Assembly: GCA_904377855.1 (NCBI GenBank)
Contig: CAJFGS010000027.1
Span: 1-34,224 of the forward strand
Length of the DNA: 34,224 bases
Source of the DNA: Candidatus Avimonas merdigallinarum
GTDB lineage: Bacteria; Bacillota; Clostridia; Oscillospirales; Acutalibacteraceae
Direction: 5' to 3'
The notes under the pieces are model-generated. The model was not told the DNA's origin. It worked only from the letters and a program-made list of their open reading frames with translations, and did no database searches. The position numbers were made by a program, and so were the translations under genes. Numbering within the stretch: position 1 is the stretch's first letter; each line of letters begins with the position of its first letter. Below are positions 26,354 through 34,203 of the stretch, piece by piece.

Positions 26354-26803
26354 ATGCCGAATATGACCTTAAAAATCAAAAAAACCGATCCGCGGGCCGT
26401 CCTTCCGACCCGCGCCACCCCCGGCAGCGCCGGTATGGATCTGCGCGCGCTGCTGGACGAGCCGCTGACGGTGCTCCCCGGCGCGCGGGTGAGCGTGCCG
26501 ACCGGGATCGCCATCGGCCTCCCCTCGCCCGAGACGGTGGGGCTGGTCTACGCCCGCAGCGGGCTGGCCACCAAGCACGGGCTGACCCTGTCCAACTGCG
26601 TGGGGGTCATCGACAGCGACTACACCGGGGAGCTCCGGGTGGGGATGGTGAACCTGTCGGACGAGCCGTATACCATCGAGCCGGGGGAGCGGATCGCCCA
26701 GCTGGTGATTGCGCCGGTCCTCCTCCCCGCGGTGGAAACCGTCGACGAGCTGGAGCAGACCGCCCGCGGCGACGGCGGGTTCGGCTCCACCGGCCGCCGG
26801 TAA
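26354..26803 (+). CDS. dut: dUTP diphosphatase
   Basis: A trimeric dUTPase of 149 residues that hydrolyses dUTP to dUMP and pyrophosphate, limiting uracil in DNA and feeding dTMP synthesis. All five family motifs are present: I PGSAGMDLR (23-31), II ARSGLA (67-72), III GVIDSDYTGE (84-93; D87 catalytic, Y90 stacking on uracil), IV GERIAQLVI (111-119) and V GDGGFGSTGR (139-148). The length is normal. The start is ATG 26354 behind AGGAGG at 26342-26347. It is followed by two more plus-strand genes with separate ribosome sites. Confidence 0.96.
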   Translation: MPNMTLKIKKTDPRAVLPTRATPGSAGMDLRALLDEPLTVLPGARVSVPTGIAIGLPSPETVGLVYARSGLATKHGLTLSNCVGVIDSDYTGELRVGMVNLSDEPYTIEPGERIAQLVIAPVLLPAVETVDELEQTARGDGGFGSTGRR

Positions 26804-26867
26804 GCCCCGGCGTCCCCCTCATTCCAGAGACGCGTCACAGACGCAACCGAAAGGACGGAAGCCTTCG

Positions 26868-27122
26868 ATGAACAAGACAAAGAATACCCTGATCCTGATT
26901 TTCCTGGTCCTGGCGGCCATCATCCTTTCCGCGCTGATCGGCACCCTGACCCAGGACGTCGGATTCCTGAAATGGCTGACCTGGGGGGAAAGCGTCGGCT
27001 TCGACGCCGTGAACCTCGATTTGTCGATTATCGATATCAGCTTTTCCTTCCACATGCAGGTCAACGTCCTGCAGGTGCTGTTTATCGCCGCCGCCCTGCT
27101 GCTGTACAAGAAGGTGCGGTAA
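26868..27122 (+). CDS. DUF4321 domain-containing small membrane protein
   Basis: An 84-residue protein. Hydrophobic segments at about 7-26 and 65-80 flank a short extracytoplasmic-type stretch that includes the GTLTQDVGFLKWLTWG segment. This matches the DUF4321 family found next to maf and mreB in many Firmicutes. No function is established. The start is ATG 26868, with GAAAGGA upstream at about 12 nt. The frame is open further upstream, but that portion overlaps dut and is not conserved-looking. Confidence 0.82.
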   Translation: MNKTKNTLILIFLVLAAIILSALIGTLTQDVGFLKWLTWGESVGFDAVNLDLSIIDISFSFHMQVNVLQVLFIAAALLLYKKVR

Positions 27123-27165
27123 GGCGCCGGCCGCGCTTCCCCTTCCCGCTGAAAGGAGCTTTGCC

Positions 27166-27750
27166 ATGGATTTTCACCACAGCCCCCTGATTCTTGCGTC
27201 CGCCTCCCCCCGCCGGCGGGAAATCCTTTCCCTGCTCGGCCTGCCGTTTGAGGCTGTCCCCGCCGCCAGCGAGCCGGCAGTGGATCCGCTCCTCCCTCTG
27301 GACGAAGCGGTCTGCGCGGTCGCGCGGGGAAAGGCGGCGGAGGTGGCCGCCCGCTTCCCCGGCCGGGACGTGCTCGGGGCCGACACCGTGGTGTCGCTGG
27401 ACGGGCTGGTGCTCGGCAAGCCCCGGGACGAGGAGGACGCCCGCCGGATGCTCCGGCTGCTGCAGGGGCGCTCCCACACGGTGCACACCGGCGTCTGGCT
27501 GTTCGGCCCGGAATTCCCGGCGGAGGGATGCGGTTTCGCCGACCGCGCCAGGGTGACGTTCTTCCCCCTCTCTCCCCGCGAAATCGACGAATACATCGCC
27601 ACCGGGGAGCCCATGGACAAGGCCGGGGCCTACGGGATCCAGGGAACCGGCATGCGGCACATCCGCGGGATCGAGGGGGATTTTTATACCGTGATGGGGC
27701 TTCCGGGCGGACGGCTCTGGCGGTTCCTCCAGGGCCGCCCCATAGAATAA
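27166..27750 (+). CDS. maf: Maf family nucleoside triphosphate pyrophosphatase
   Basis: A 194-residue house-cleaning pyrophosphatase that removes non-canonical or modified NTPs; YhdE-type members act on dTTP/UTP. Seen: SASPRR (12-17), GADT (71-74; D73 metal), GKPRDEEDA (84-92) and the GEPMDKAGAYGIQG (147-160) and GDFYTVMGLP (171-180) blocks. GATE-type variants are the alternatives, but GEPMDKAG favours the dTTP/UTP group. The start is ATG 27166, with GAAAGGAG upstream. It precedes the mre genes, as is usual in this lineage, although mreB here has its own promoter. Confidence 0.94.
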   Translation: MDFHHSPLILASASPRRREILSLLGLPFEAVPAASEPAVDPLLPLDEAVCAVARGKAAEVAARFPGRDVLGADTVVSLDGLVLGKPRDEEDARRMLRLLQGRSHTVHTGVWLFGPEFPAEGCGFADRARVTFFPLSPREIDEYIATGEPMDKAGAYGIQGTGMRHIRGIEGDFYTVMGLPGGRLWRFLQGRPIE

Positions 27751-27842
27751 GCCCTCCCGGCCCGGCGGAAAATCCCCCGCTTTCTTCCCATTTCCACCAG
27801 AAAGAAAAAGGGAAGATTAAGAAAATTTTCAGCAAAACCCGG

Positions 27843-27871
27843 TTGTACAAAACGCCGGGGCAGTATATAAT
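27843..27871 (+). promoter_or_regulatory. Strong mreB promoter
   Basis: TTGTAC (27843-27848), exactly 17 nt, then a perfect TATAAT (27866-27871). The predicted start is near 27878, leaving a leader of about 280 nt before mreB. Confidence 0.8.
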
Positions 27872-27877
27872 AAATAC

Positions 27878-28156
27878 TTGTCATAGTGTTTCATTGTGTG
27901 CCCTGAACAGGTTTCCCCGGCAGCACCGGCGCCCCGGGCGGGCATCCGCGCCCTTTTGCGCTGGAAAGAGTTTCCTCCGCCTGTATAAACGGCCGGCCGC
28001 CGGCCAAGACTCCTGTTGCAGAATGTTTGCCGCAGGGCGCATCCTCCGGAGGGGCGGGGGATCCCGGGCCGGTACGGGGCCGCCCGGGCGGGTTTTGAGA
28101 AGAAAAAGCATGCGGCGCCAAAGCTACGGCCGCTTATGAGGAAAGGAAGAAGCAGG
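27878..28156 (+). promoter_or_regulatory. Long GC-rich leader of mreB
   Basis: No gene is seen in these 280 nt. Several stems can be drawn, including GGCCGG/CCGGCC, the palindrome CCTCCGGAGG, and CCCGGGC/GCCCGGG at 28063-28069/28082-28088 followed by TTTT (28093-28096). The last resembles a weak attenuator. No known riboswitch motif was recognised. Confidence 0.35.
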
Positions 28157-29167
28157 ATGTTTTTTAACCGCGATATCGGGATTGACCTGGGTACCGCCAA
28201 TACGCTGGTGTATGTCAAAGGCAAAGGGATCGTCATGCGGGAACCGTCGGTGGTCGCCGTGGACGTGAAGACGGATACGGTCATGGCAGTCGGCACCGAA
28301 GCAATGGAAATGATCGGCCGCACCCCCGGCTCCATCTCCGCCATGCGCCCCCTCAAGGACGGCGTTATCGCCGACTTTGACGTGACGGCGGAAATGCTCA
28401 AGCATTTCATCCGCAAGACCACCCACTCCTCCTTCTTCAGCCGTCCCCGGGTGATGGTCTGCATCCCCTCGGGGGTTACCGAGGTGGAGCGCCGCGCGGT
28501 AGACGAAGCCGCCCGGAGCGCCGGCGCCAAGGACGTGGAACTGATTGTGGAGCCTATGGCGGCGGCGATCGGCGCCGGCCTGCGGGTCGGCGACGCGGCC
28601 GGCTGCATGGTGGTGGACATCGGGGGCGGCACCTCCGAAGTGGCCGTCATCTCGCTGGACGATATCGTGACCTCCTGTTCGGTCCGCACCGCGGGGGACG
28701 ATTTCGACGAGGCCATTGTTTCCTATATTAAGAAAAAATACAACCTCCTCATTGGCGAACGCACGGCGGAAAACATCAAAATCTCCATCGGCTCGGCCTT
28801 CCCCGGGCAGGAGGAATCGTCGATGGAGGTCAAGGGCCGGAACCTGCTGGACGGCCTGCCCAAGAACATCACCGTCTCGTCCGAAGAGGTCCGGGAGGCC
28901 CTCGCCGATCCGGTCGGCGCGATTGTGGACGCCATCCGCTCCACGCTGGAGAACACCCCGCCGGAACTTTCCGCCGACATCATCGACAACGGCATCATGC
29001 TCACCGGGGGAGGCGCCCTGCTGCGCGGCCTGGATGTGCTGATTAACCGGGAAACCGGCATGCCGGTGCATATCGCGGAGGATCCGCTGGACTGCGTGGT
29101 CAACGGCACCGGCAAGTGCCTGGACCGCGGCATGATAAGCGACCTTCGTTCGAAGCATTCGCGGTGA
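28157..29167 (+). CDS. mreB: Rod shape-determining protein MreB
   Basis: A 336-residue bacterial actin that forms membrane-associated filaments and guides the elongasome. Actin-fold motifs are present: phosphate-1 DLGTANT (10-16), phosphate-2 DIGGGTSE and the adenosine motif [14 protein letters not shown]. The N terminus [10 protein letters not shown] is typical of Firmicute MreB. The start is ATG 28157 behind GGAAAGGAAG. It heads mreB-mreC-mreD-mrdA, but a hairpin with a T-run and a promoter-like sequence separate it from mreC. Confidence 0.97.
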   Translation: MFFNRDIGIDLGTANTLVYVKGKGIVMREPSVVAVDVKTDTVMAVGTEAMEMIGRTPGSISAMRPLKDGVIADFDVTAEMLKHFIRKTTHSSFFSRPRVMVCIPSGVTEVERRAVDEAARSAGAKDVELIVEPMAAAIGAGLRVGDAAGCMVVDIGGGTSEVAVISLDDIVTSCSVRTAGDDFDEAIVSYIKKKYNLLIGERTAENIKISIGSAFPGQEESSMEVKGRNLLDGLPKNITVSSEEVREALADPVGAIVDAIRSTLENTPPELSADIIDNGIMLTGGGALLRGLDVLINRETGMPVHIAEDPLDCVVNGTGKCLDRGMISDLRSKHSR

Positions 29168-29175
29168 GTGCTTCC

Positions 29176-29211
29176 GCCCCGCTTCCGCCGACCGCGGGCG
29201 CGGGGCGTTTT
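29176..29211 (+). terminator. Possible terminator/attenuator between mreB and mreC
   Basis: GCCCCGC (29176-29182) pairs with GCGGGGC (29200-29206), followed shortly by TTTT (29208-29211). It lies directly after the mreB stop. Confidence 0.5.
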
Positions 29212-29239
29212 GCTATTTGTATTTATCTGATTGGATAAT
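29210..29239 (+). promoter_or_regulatory. Possible mreC promoter
   Basis: TTGCTA (29210-29215), 18 nt, GATAAT (29234-29239). It sits in a short AT-rich segment between the mreB terminator-like hairpin and the mreC ribosome site. Confidence 0.5.
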
Positions 29240-29262
29240 ACAGTTTGTATAGGAGGGACTCC

Positions 29263-30114
29263 GTGAAAGAATTTCTGAAAAGCGTGGCGTTCAAGGTCAT
29301 TGTGGTAGTGGCGCTGTTTTTAATCGGCATCATGATTTACGCCGCGTCGACCGGCGGCGTATCCACCATCCCGGCCACGATCACCGGCGCGATCGTCACC
29401 CCGCTGCAGTCCCTCGCCTCCACCATCTCCAACGGCTTCAACGATTTTATCGGGATTTTCACCGACTCCAACGCCCTGCGCGCCGAAAACGAGCAGCTGC
29501 AGGCCGAGATTAACGAACTGCGGAAAAACCAGGTGGAGACCGACGAGCTCCGCCGGCTGAACGAACTGTACCGCGAGTTTTTGGAGCTGAAGGAGCAGCA
29601 CCCGGATTACCAGTTTGCGGACGGGCGGGTCATCTCGATGGATCCGGCCGATAAATACGGCAATTTCACCATCGACGCCGGCTCGCTCAAAGGGATCGAA
29701 GCCAACGACCCGGTGATTACGCCGGAGGGCCTGGTGGGCGTGGTGTATGAGGTGGGGCTCAATTACGCCAAGGTCCGCACCATCCTCGACCCCGCCACCC
29801 AGGTGAGCGCCTACGTAAGCCGCACCCGCAGCGGCGGGGTGACGGGCGGCACCGCCTCCCTCGCGCAGGAGGGGAAGCTGCGGCTCAACCTGCTCGCCAG
29901 GGACAGCGGCGCGGCGACGGGGGATTATGTGGTCACCTCCGGCCGGGGGGGGATCTACCCCGAACAGCTTCTGATCGGCACCATTGAGGAGATCCAGCCC
30001 GAATCGGACGCCCTGACGATGTATGCGGTAATAAAGCCGTTTGCCGATCTCCAGAACCTGTCTTCCGTGTTTGTCATCACCGGCTTCGACGGGCAGGGCG
30101 AGGACGCCTCTTAA
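29263..30114 (+). CDS. mreC: Rod shape-determining protein MreC
   Basis: A 283-residue elongasome scaffold. It has a short cytoplasmic N terminus, one membrane segment (about 11-28), an extracytoplasmic coiled coil of Glu/Leu/Arg (about 71-115) and the two beta-barrel domains of MreC. The segment GRGGIYPEQLLIGTIEEIQPE is the typical MreC signature region. It links MreB filaments with MreD and PBP2. The start chosen is GTG 29263, 3 nt after AGGAGGGACT (29251-29260). A TTG at 29245 would put the ribosome site inside the gene. Confidence 0.94.
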   Translation: MKEFLKSVAFKVIVVVALFLIGIMIYAASTGGVSTIPATITGAIVTPLQSLASTISNGFNDFIGIFTDSNALRAENEQLQAEINELRKNQVETDELRRLNELYREFLELKEQHPDYQFADGRVISMDPADKYGNFTIDAGSLKGIEANDPVITPEGLVGVVYEVGLNYAKVRTILDPATQVSAYVSRTRSGGVTGGTASLAQEGKLRLNLLARDSGAATGDYVVTSGRGGIYPEQLLIGTIEEIQPESDALTMYAVIKPFADLQNLSSVFVITGFDGQGEDAS

Positions 30115-30153
30115 GGCGGAGCGCCCCCGGATGCTTTGGAAAGGAGGCGCCTT

Positions 30154-30705
30154 ATGCCGGACAACAACCCCGTCGGCTCGCACAACCCGATGCCGAAACT
30201 CAGCCGCCGGTATCTGAAATGGACGGCCTACGGCCTGATCCTGCTGGTGGCGCTCCTGCTCCAGTCCGCCCCCCACGGCTTCCCCGAGATTGCCGGCGGG
30301 CGGCCGATCCTCCTGCTGCCTCTGGCGGTGGCGATTGCGATGTTTGAAGGGCCGGTCGGCGGCGCCGCGGCCGGGGTGGCCGCCGGTTTGCTGTGGGACC
30401 TGTTTTCCGACCGCCTGTTCGGCTTCAACGCCCTCCTCCTGATGCTGCTGTGCTGCGGGTGCGGGCTGTTTGTGCAGCTGCTGATGCGGAACAACCTGCT
30501 CTCCTTCCTGATCCTGACCGGGGGGACGCTGGTCATCCAGGGGATCCTCGATTTGTTTTTCAACCATATCCTCCTCTCCCAGGCGGAACCGGGATACGTG
30601 CTGCTGCATCTCCTCCTTCCCAACGCCCTTTATACCCTGGCGCTTTCCCCCCTGCTCTACGCCGCCATATACGGGACGGCCCGGCTGCTGCGCAAAAGGG
30701 AATAG
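30154..30705 (+). CDS. mreD: Rod shape-determining protein MreD
   Basis: A 183-residue polytopic membrane protein with about five or six hydrophobic segments and the family-typical GLLWDLFSDRLFGFNALLLML region. It forms part of the MreBCD-RodA-PBP2 elongasome. The start is ATG 30154, with AAGGAGG at 30141-30147. It lies 39 nt after mreC. Assignment rests on topology, position and the short motif, because MreD sequences diverge strongly. Confidence 0.9.
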   Translation: MPDNNPVGSHNPMPKLSRRYLKWTAYGLILLVALLLQSAPHGFPEIAGGRPILLLPLAVAIAMFEGPVGGAAAGVAAGLLWDLFSDRLFGFNALLLMLLCCGCGLFVQLLMRNNLLSFLILTGGTLVIQGILDLFFNHILLSQAEPGYVLLHLLLPNALYTLALSPLLYAAIYGTARLLRKRE

Positions 30706-30771
30706 GCGGCTCTGTTCCAAGCGGCGGCTTTCGCATTTTTACATCCTTCCCCCGGATCTGCCCGGGAAAGC

Positions 30772-30795
30772 GCAGCCGGGATGTCCTCCGGCTGC
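30772..30795 (+). other. Perfect hairpin between mreD and mrdA
   Basis: GCAGCCGG/CCGGCTGC (30772-30779/30788-30795) in the 155-nt gap. No T-run follows. It may be an mRNA-processing or stability element, or chance in GC-rich DNA. Confidence 0.35.
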
Positions 30796-30860
30796 ACCGG
30801 CGTCCTGCGGCGCGCCAACCCGCCCGCTCTTTCACCCCCCTGCTTTGAAAGGATTCCATT

Positions 30861-32930
30861 ATGCAACGAACCAACCATGGCATCACCAAACGGCGCATCA
30901 TCGCCCTGGCTGCGGCGATCGCGCTGATATTCGGCGGCTATTCCGTCCGCCTGTTCCAGATCCAGATTGTGGACGGGGACGAGTACGCCGACCTCGCCAG
31001 CCGGAGCGCTTCCACCGAGGTGCCGATTTCCGCCTCCCGGGGGGAGATCCTCGACCGGTATATGCGACCGATGGCGGTCAACCGCACCAGCTTTTCGGTG
31101 GTGTTCGACTGCGCCTTTTTCCCCCAGGGATCCGGCGAGGAAGAGCAGTACCAGCAGAACACCATCATCCTGTCGCTGACCAACCTCCTGGCCCAGAACG
31201 GGGAGGAATGGAGCGACACCCTGCCCATCACCGACACGGCGCCCTACGAATTCGAGGAAGGGCGGGAAAACAGCATCGCCACGCTGAAAAGCAGGCTCCG
31301 GATGGCGGAATACGCCACGGCGGAGCAGTGCATGGACGCCCTGGCCGAGCGGTACATGCTCGCGGGTTACAGCGAAACCGAGCAGCGGACGATTGCCGGC
31401 GTGCGGTATGAGATGGAACTGCGGGAATTCGCCCTCAAAAACCCCTTCACCTTCTCCTCCGACATCTCGGAGGATACCTACAACTGGATATTGGAAAACA
31501 GCGCCCGCTTCCCCGGGGTGAACGTGCAGACCACCCCGGTGCGGGAATACGTCAGCAAGGATATCGCCGCCCACCTCATTGGCACCGTCGGCCCCATTTA
31601 CGCGGAGGAATACGAGGCGCTCGCGGAAAAGGGATACCAGCTCAACGATATTTTGGGGAAAAGCGGGATCGAGGCCGCGCTGGAGGACTCCCTGCGGGGG
31701 CAGAACGGCGTGAGCACCATCCGGGTGGATTCCACCGGGACTGTGGTGGACAAAACGGTGACCGCCGCTCCCGTCCCGGGCGATACGGTGATCCTGACCC
31801 TGGATTCCAGCCTGCAGAAAACCGCGCAGGACGCCCTGGCCAAGCAGATCGCCGAACTGCGGGGGCAGGCGGAAGGGACCAAGGGGCAGGACGTGCGCAG
31901 CGGCTCGGTCGTGATGCTGGACGTGAAAACCGGCGGGGTGCTCGTCTGCGCCACCTGGCCGAACTACGATCTGTCCACCTATAATGCGGATTACAACGAA
32001 TTGATCGCCGATCCGGACAACCCCCTGTTCAACCGGGCGCTGAACGGCGCCTTCGCTATCGGCTCCACGATGAAGCCGGGGGTGGCGCTCGCCGCCTTGA
32101 ACGAGGGGATCATCACCGCGGATTCCCGGCCGGTCAGCTGTACCCCCGCGCTGGGGAGGCGGACCGGCACCTATACCTATTACGCGGACAGCGGCTACGC
32201 CCCCACCTGCCTGGGGATCCACGGGCGGTCCAATGTGGTGTACGCCCTGCAGGAGTCCTGCAACGTCTTTTTCTACGACGTGGGCCGGATGCTTGGGATT
32301 GACAAAATGAACGAATACAGCACGGTATACGGCCTGGGGCAGAAGACCGGCATCGAAGTGGGAGAAAGCCAGGGGATCCTGGCCGGGCCGGCCTACCGGC
32401 AGTCCCTGGGGCTGGCCTGGAACCCCGGCGACACCTGCTCCGCCGCCATCGGCCAGTCGGACAACGCGTTCACCCCGATCCAGCTGGCCGCTTACGCCAT
32501 GACCATCGCCAATAACGGCGTGCGCTACAAGACCCATCTGGTGCAGAGCATCATCAGCTACGACGGCACCGAAACGCCGGTCGAGCCCGAGGTGGCGGCC
32601 AGCGTGGAGCTGTCCCAGTCCGCCATCGACACCGTGCGGCAGGGGATGCGCCAGGTGATGACCGACGGCACCGCCAGCTGGGCCTTCCGGAACGCCTCCT
32701 ATGAGGCCGCGGGGAAAACCGGCACGGCGGAAGCCGGCAACGGCGGCTCGGACCACGGCACCTTTATCGGCTACGCCCCCTACGACGACCCGGAGGTGGC
32801 CATCGCGGTGGTGCTGGAAAACGGCACCTCCCACCCTGCTTCCGGGGTTGCCAAAGAGGTGCTGGACGCGTATTTCGAATCGAAAACCGCCGGCACCGCC
32901 CCCCTCCCCGAAGGGGAACTGCTGCCGTAA
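30861..32930 (+). CDS. mrdA: Penicillin-binding protein 2, elongasome transpeptidase
   Basis: A 689-residue class B PBP that cross-links peptidoglycan during rod elongation. An N-terminal membrane anchor (about 12-30) is followed by the dimerisation/pedestal domain (SRGEILDRYMRPMAVNR) and the transpeptidase domain. All three active-site motifs are present: STMK (S402, K405), SCN (466-468) and KTG (619-621). The start is ATG 30861 behind GAAAGGA. It is co-directional with mreBCD, which identifies it as the elongation rather than the division enzyme. No clear terminator follows; the 250-nt downstream gap holds only short GC-rich inverted repeats. Confidence 0.95.
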   Translation: MQRTNHGITKRRIIALAAAIALIFGGYSVRLFQIQIVDGDEYADLASRSASTEVPISASRGEILDRYMRPMAVNRTSFSVVFDCAFFPQGSGEEEQYQQNTIILSLTNLLAQNGEEWSDTLPITDTAPYEFEEGRENSIATLKSRLRMAEYATAEQCMDALAERYMLAGYSETEQRTIAGVRYEMELREFALKNPFTFSSDISEDTYNWILENSARFPGVNVQTTPVREYVSKDIAAHLIGTVGPIYAEEYEALAEKGYQLNDILGKSGIEAALEDSLRGQNGVSTIRVDSTGTVVDKTVTAAPVPGDTVILTLDSSLQKTAQDALAKQIAELRGQAEGTKGQDVRSGSVVMLDVKTGGVLVCATWPNYDLSTYNADYNELIADPDNPLFNRALNGAFAIGSTMKPGVALAALNEGIITADSRPVSCTPALGRRTGTYTYYADSGYAPTCLGIHGRSNVVYALQESCNVFFYDVGRMLGIDKMNEYSTVYGLGQKTGIEVGESQGILAGPAYRQSLGLAWNPGDTCSAAIGQSDNAFTPIQLAAYAMTIANNGVRYKTHLVQSIISYDGTETPVEPEVAASVELSQSAIDTVRQGMRQVMTDGTASWAFRNASYEAAGKTGTAEAGNGGSDHGTFIGYAPYDDPEVAIAVVLENGTSHPASGVAKEVLDAYFESKTAGTAPLPEGELLP

Positions 32931-33181
32931 AACGGAGGCGGCCGCAGGCCGGAATATTTGCGCCGGCGGCGGGAAAGGGCAGCAGCCCGCTTGTACAGAA
33001 CAACAGGCGGCAAGGGCAGGCCGATTTGACAGGCGGGGAGCTGCTTCCCTGCGCACCCTGCACCTCTTTTGGCGGGATGCGGCCCGGGAGCTCCCTCGGT
33101 CGGCCCACTGCTGCATGCGCCTCTGCTATTTTTAAAAGGTTCCTCCCTTTCATAGAGGAGCCGGAAAGGACAGGATATCCC

Positions 33182-34060
33182 ATGAAAATCGCCGTCAGTT
33201 CTTACAGCTTCTCCCAATACTTGAAAGACGGACGGATGACCCAGCTCGACTGCATTGCCCGTGCCAAAGAGCTCGGCTTTGACGCCATCGAGTTTACGGA
33301 TCTCCTCCCCCCCGAAGGGGAAACGCCGCTCGACTACGCCAAAGCCCTGCGCGAAGAGTGCGAACGGCTGGCCATGCCCGTTTCCAATTTCACAATCGGG
33401 GCCGAACTCCTCCACCCCGCCTCTTCGCTGGAGGAAGAGATCCAGCGGGTAAAAGGGATGGTGGATCTTGCCGCCGTCCTGGGCGCGGGCTCCCTGCGGC
33501 ACGACGCTACGGCCGGCTTTGAGCCGGGGAAACGGGCCTACCGCGGCTTTGCGGACGCCCTGGCCATGCTCGCGCCCGCCTGCCGCGCCATTACCGAGTA
33601 CGCCGCTGAAAAAGGGATCCGGACAATGGTGGAAAACCACGGCACCTTCTGCCAGGACAGCGAGCGGGTAGAGGCCCTGGTGAACGCCGTGGGCCACGAA
33701 AACTTCGGCCTGCTGGCCGATATGGGCAACTTCCTGTGCGCGGACGAAGACCCCGCCCACGCTTTCGGCCGGGTCGCGCCCTATGCTTTCTATGTCCACG
33801 CAAAGGATTTCCATGTCAAAAGCGGGAACGGCTTCTCCCCCGGCGAGGGTTTCTTCTGTTCCCGCAACGGGAACTACCTGCGGGGCGCCATTATTGGGCA
33901 TGGGGACGTCCCTGTCCGCCACTGCCTGGCGGCCCTCAAGAACAGCGGCTATGCCGGATCCATCGCCATCGAATTCGAGGGGATGGAGGACTGCCTGACC
34001 GGGCTGCGGATCGGCCTTGCCAACCTGCGCCGGGCGATTGCCGACGCGGGGCTGGAATAA
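33182..34060 (+). CDS. Sugar phosphate isomerase/epimerase-like TIM-barrel protein
   Basis: A 292-residue protein of the xylose isomerase-like TIM-barrel (AP_endonuc_2) superfamily. Probable metal ligands sit on successive strands: E151 in VENHG, D180 in LADMGN, H206 in VHAKD and E264/E266 in IEFEG. Family members isomerise or epimerise sugars or inositol derivatives in the cytoplasm, but the substrate cannot be read from the sequence. The start is ATG 33182 with GGAAAGGACAGGA upstream. The frame is open further upstream without protein-like content. It is not obviously part of an operon with mrdA. A LacI-type palindrome lies 66 nt downstream. Confidence 0.85.
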   Translation: MKIAVSSYSFSQYLKDGRMTQLDCIARAKELGFDAIEFTDLLPPEGETPLDYAKALREECERLAMPVSNFTIGAELLHPASSLEEEIQRVKGMVDLAAVLGAGSLRHDATAGFEPGKRAYRGFADALAMLAPACRAITEYAAEKGIRTMVENHGTFCQDSERVEALVNAVGHENFGLLADMGNFLCADEDPAHAFGRVAPYAFYVHAKDFHVKSGNGFSPGEGFFCSRNGNYLRGAIIGHGDVPVRHCLAALKNSGYAGSIAIEFEGMEDCLTGLRIGLANLRRAIADAGLE

Positions 34061-34125
34061 AGCGGGGCAACGGCTGTTCCTTTTTCCTTTTCTCATAAAT
34101 CCATGTAAAAAGGCCCGGCGCAATG

Positions 34126-34137
34126 TGAACCGGTTCA
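34126..34137. promoter_or_regulatory. 12-bp perfect palindrome resembling a LacI-family operator
   Basis: TGAACCGGTTCA is a perfect even palindrome with a central CG, the geometry of LacI/GalR-family operators. It overlaps the -35 zone of a possible promoter whose -10 is TACAAT (34147-34152). Confidence 0.35.
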
Positions 34138-34146
34138 GAAAAACCG

Positions 34147-34152
34147 TACAAT
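34147..34152 (+). promoter_or_regulatory. Possible -10 of the gene at the right edge
   Basis: TACAAT, with only a weak -35 (TGTGAA, 17 nt upstream). The predicted start is near 34159, just before the hairpin at 34163-34196. Confidence 0.35.
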
Positions 34153-34162
34153 AGACAAAAAG

Positions 34163-34196
34163 CCCCCTATGTAGGAAAATAGAACTACATAGGGGG
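34163..34196 (+). promoter_or_regulatory. Hairpin occluding the ribosome site of the edge gene
   Basis: The perfect 12-bp stem CCCCCTATGTAG/CTACATAGGGGG (34163-34174/34185-34196) has a 10-nt A-rich loop. Its right arm contains AGGGGG (34191-34196), the only ribosome site for the ATG at 34204 (7-nt spacing). On the minus strand the same stem is followed by CTTTTTG, so it would also end transcripts running leftwards. Confidence 0.6.
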
Positions 34197-34203
34197 TATT
34201 TGT

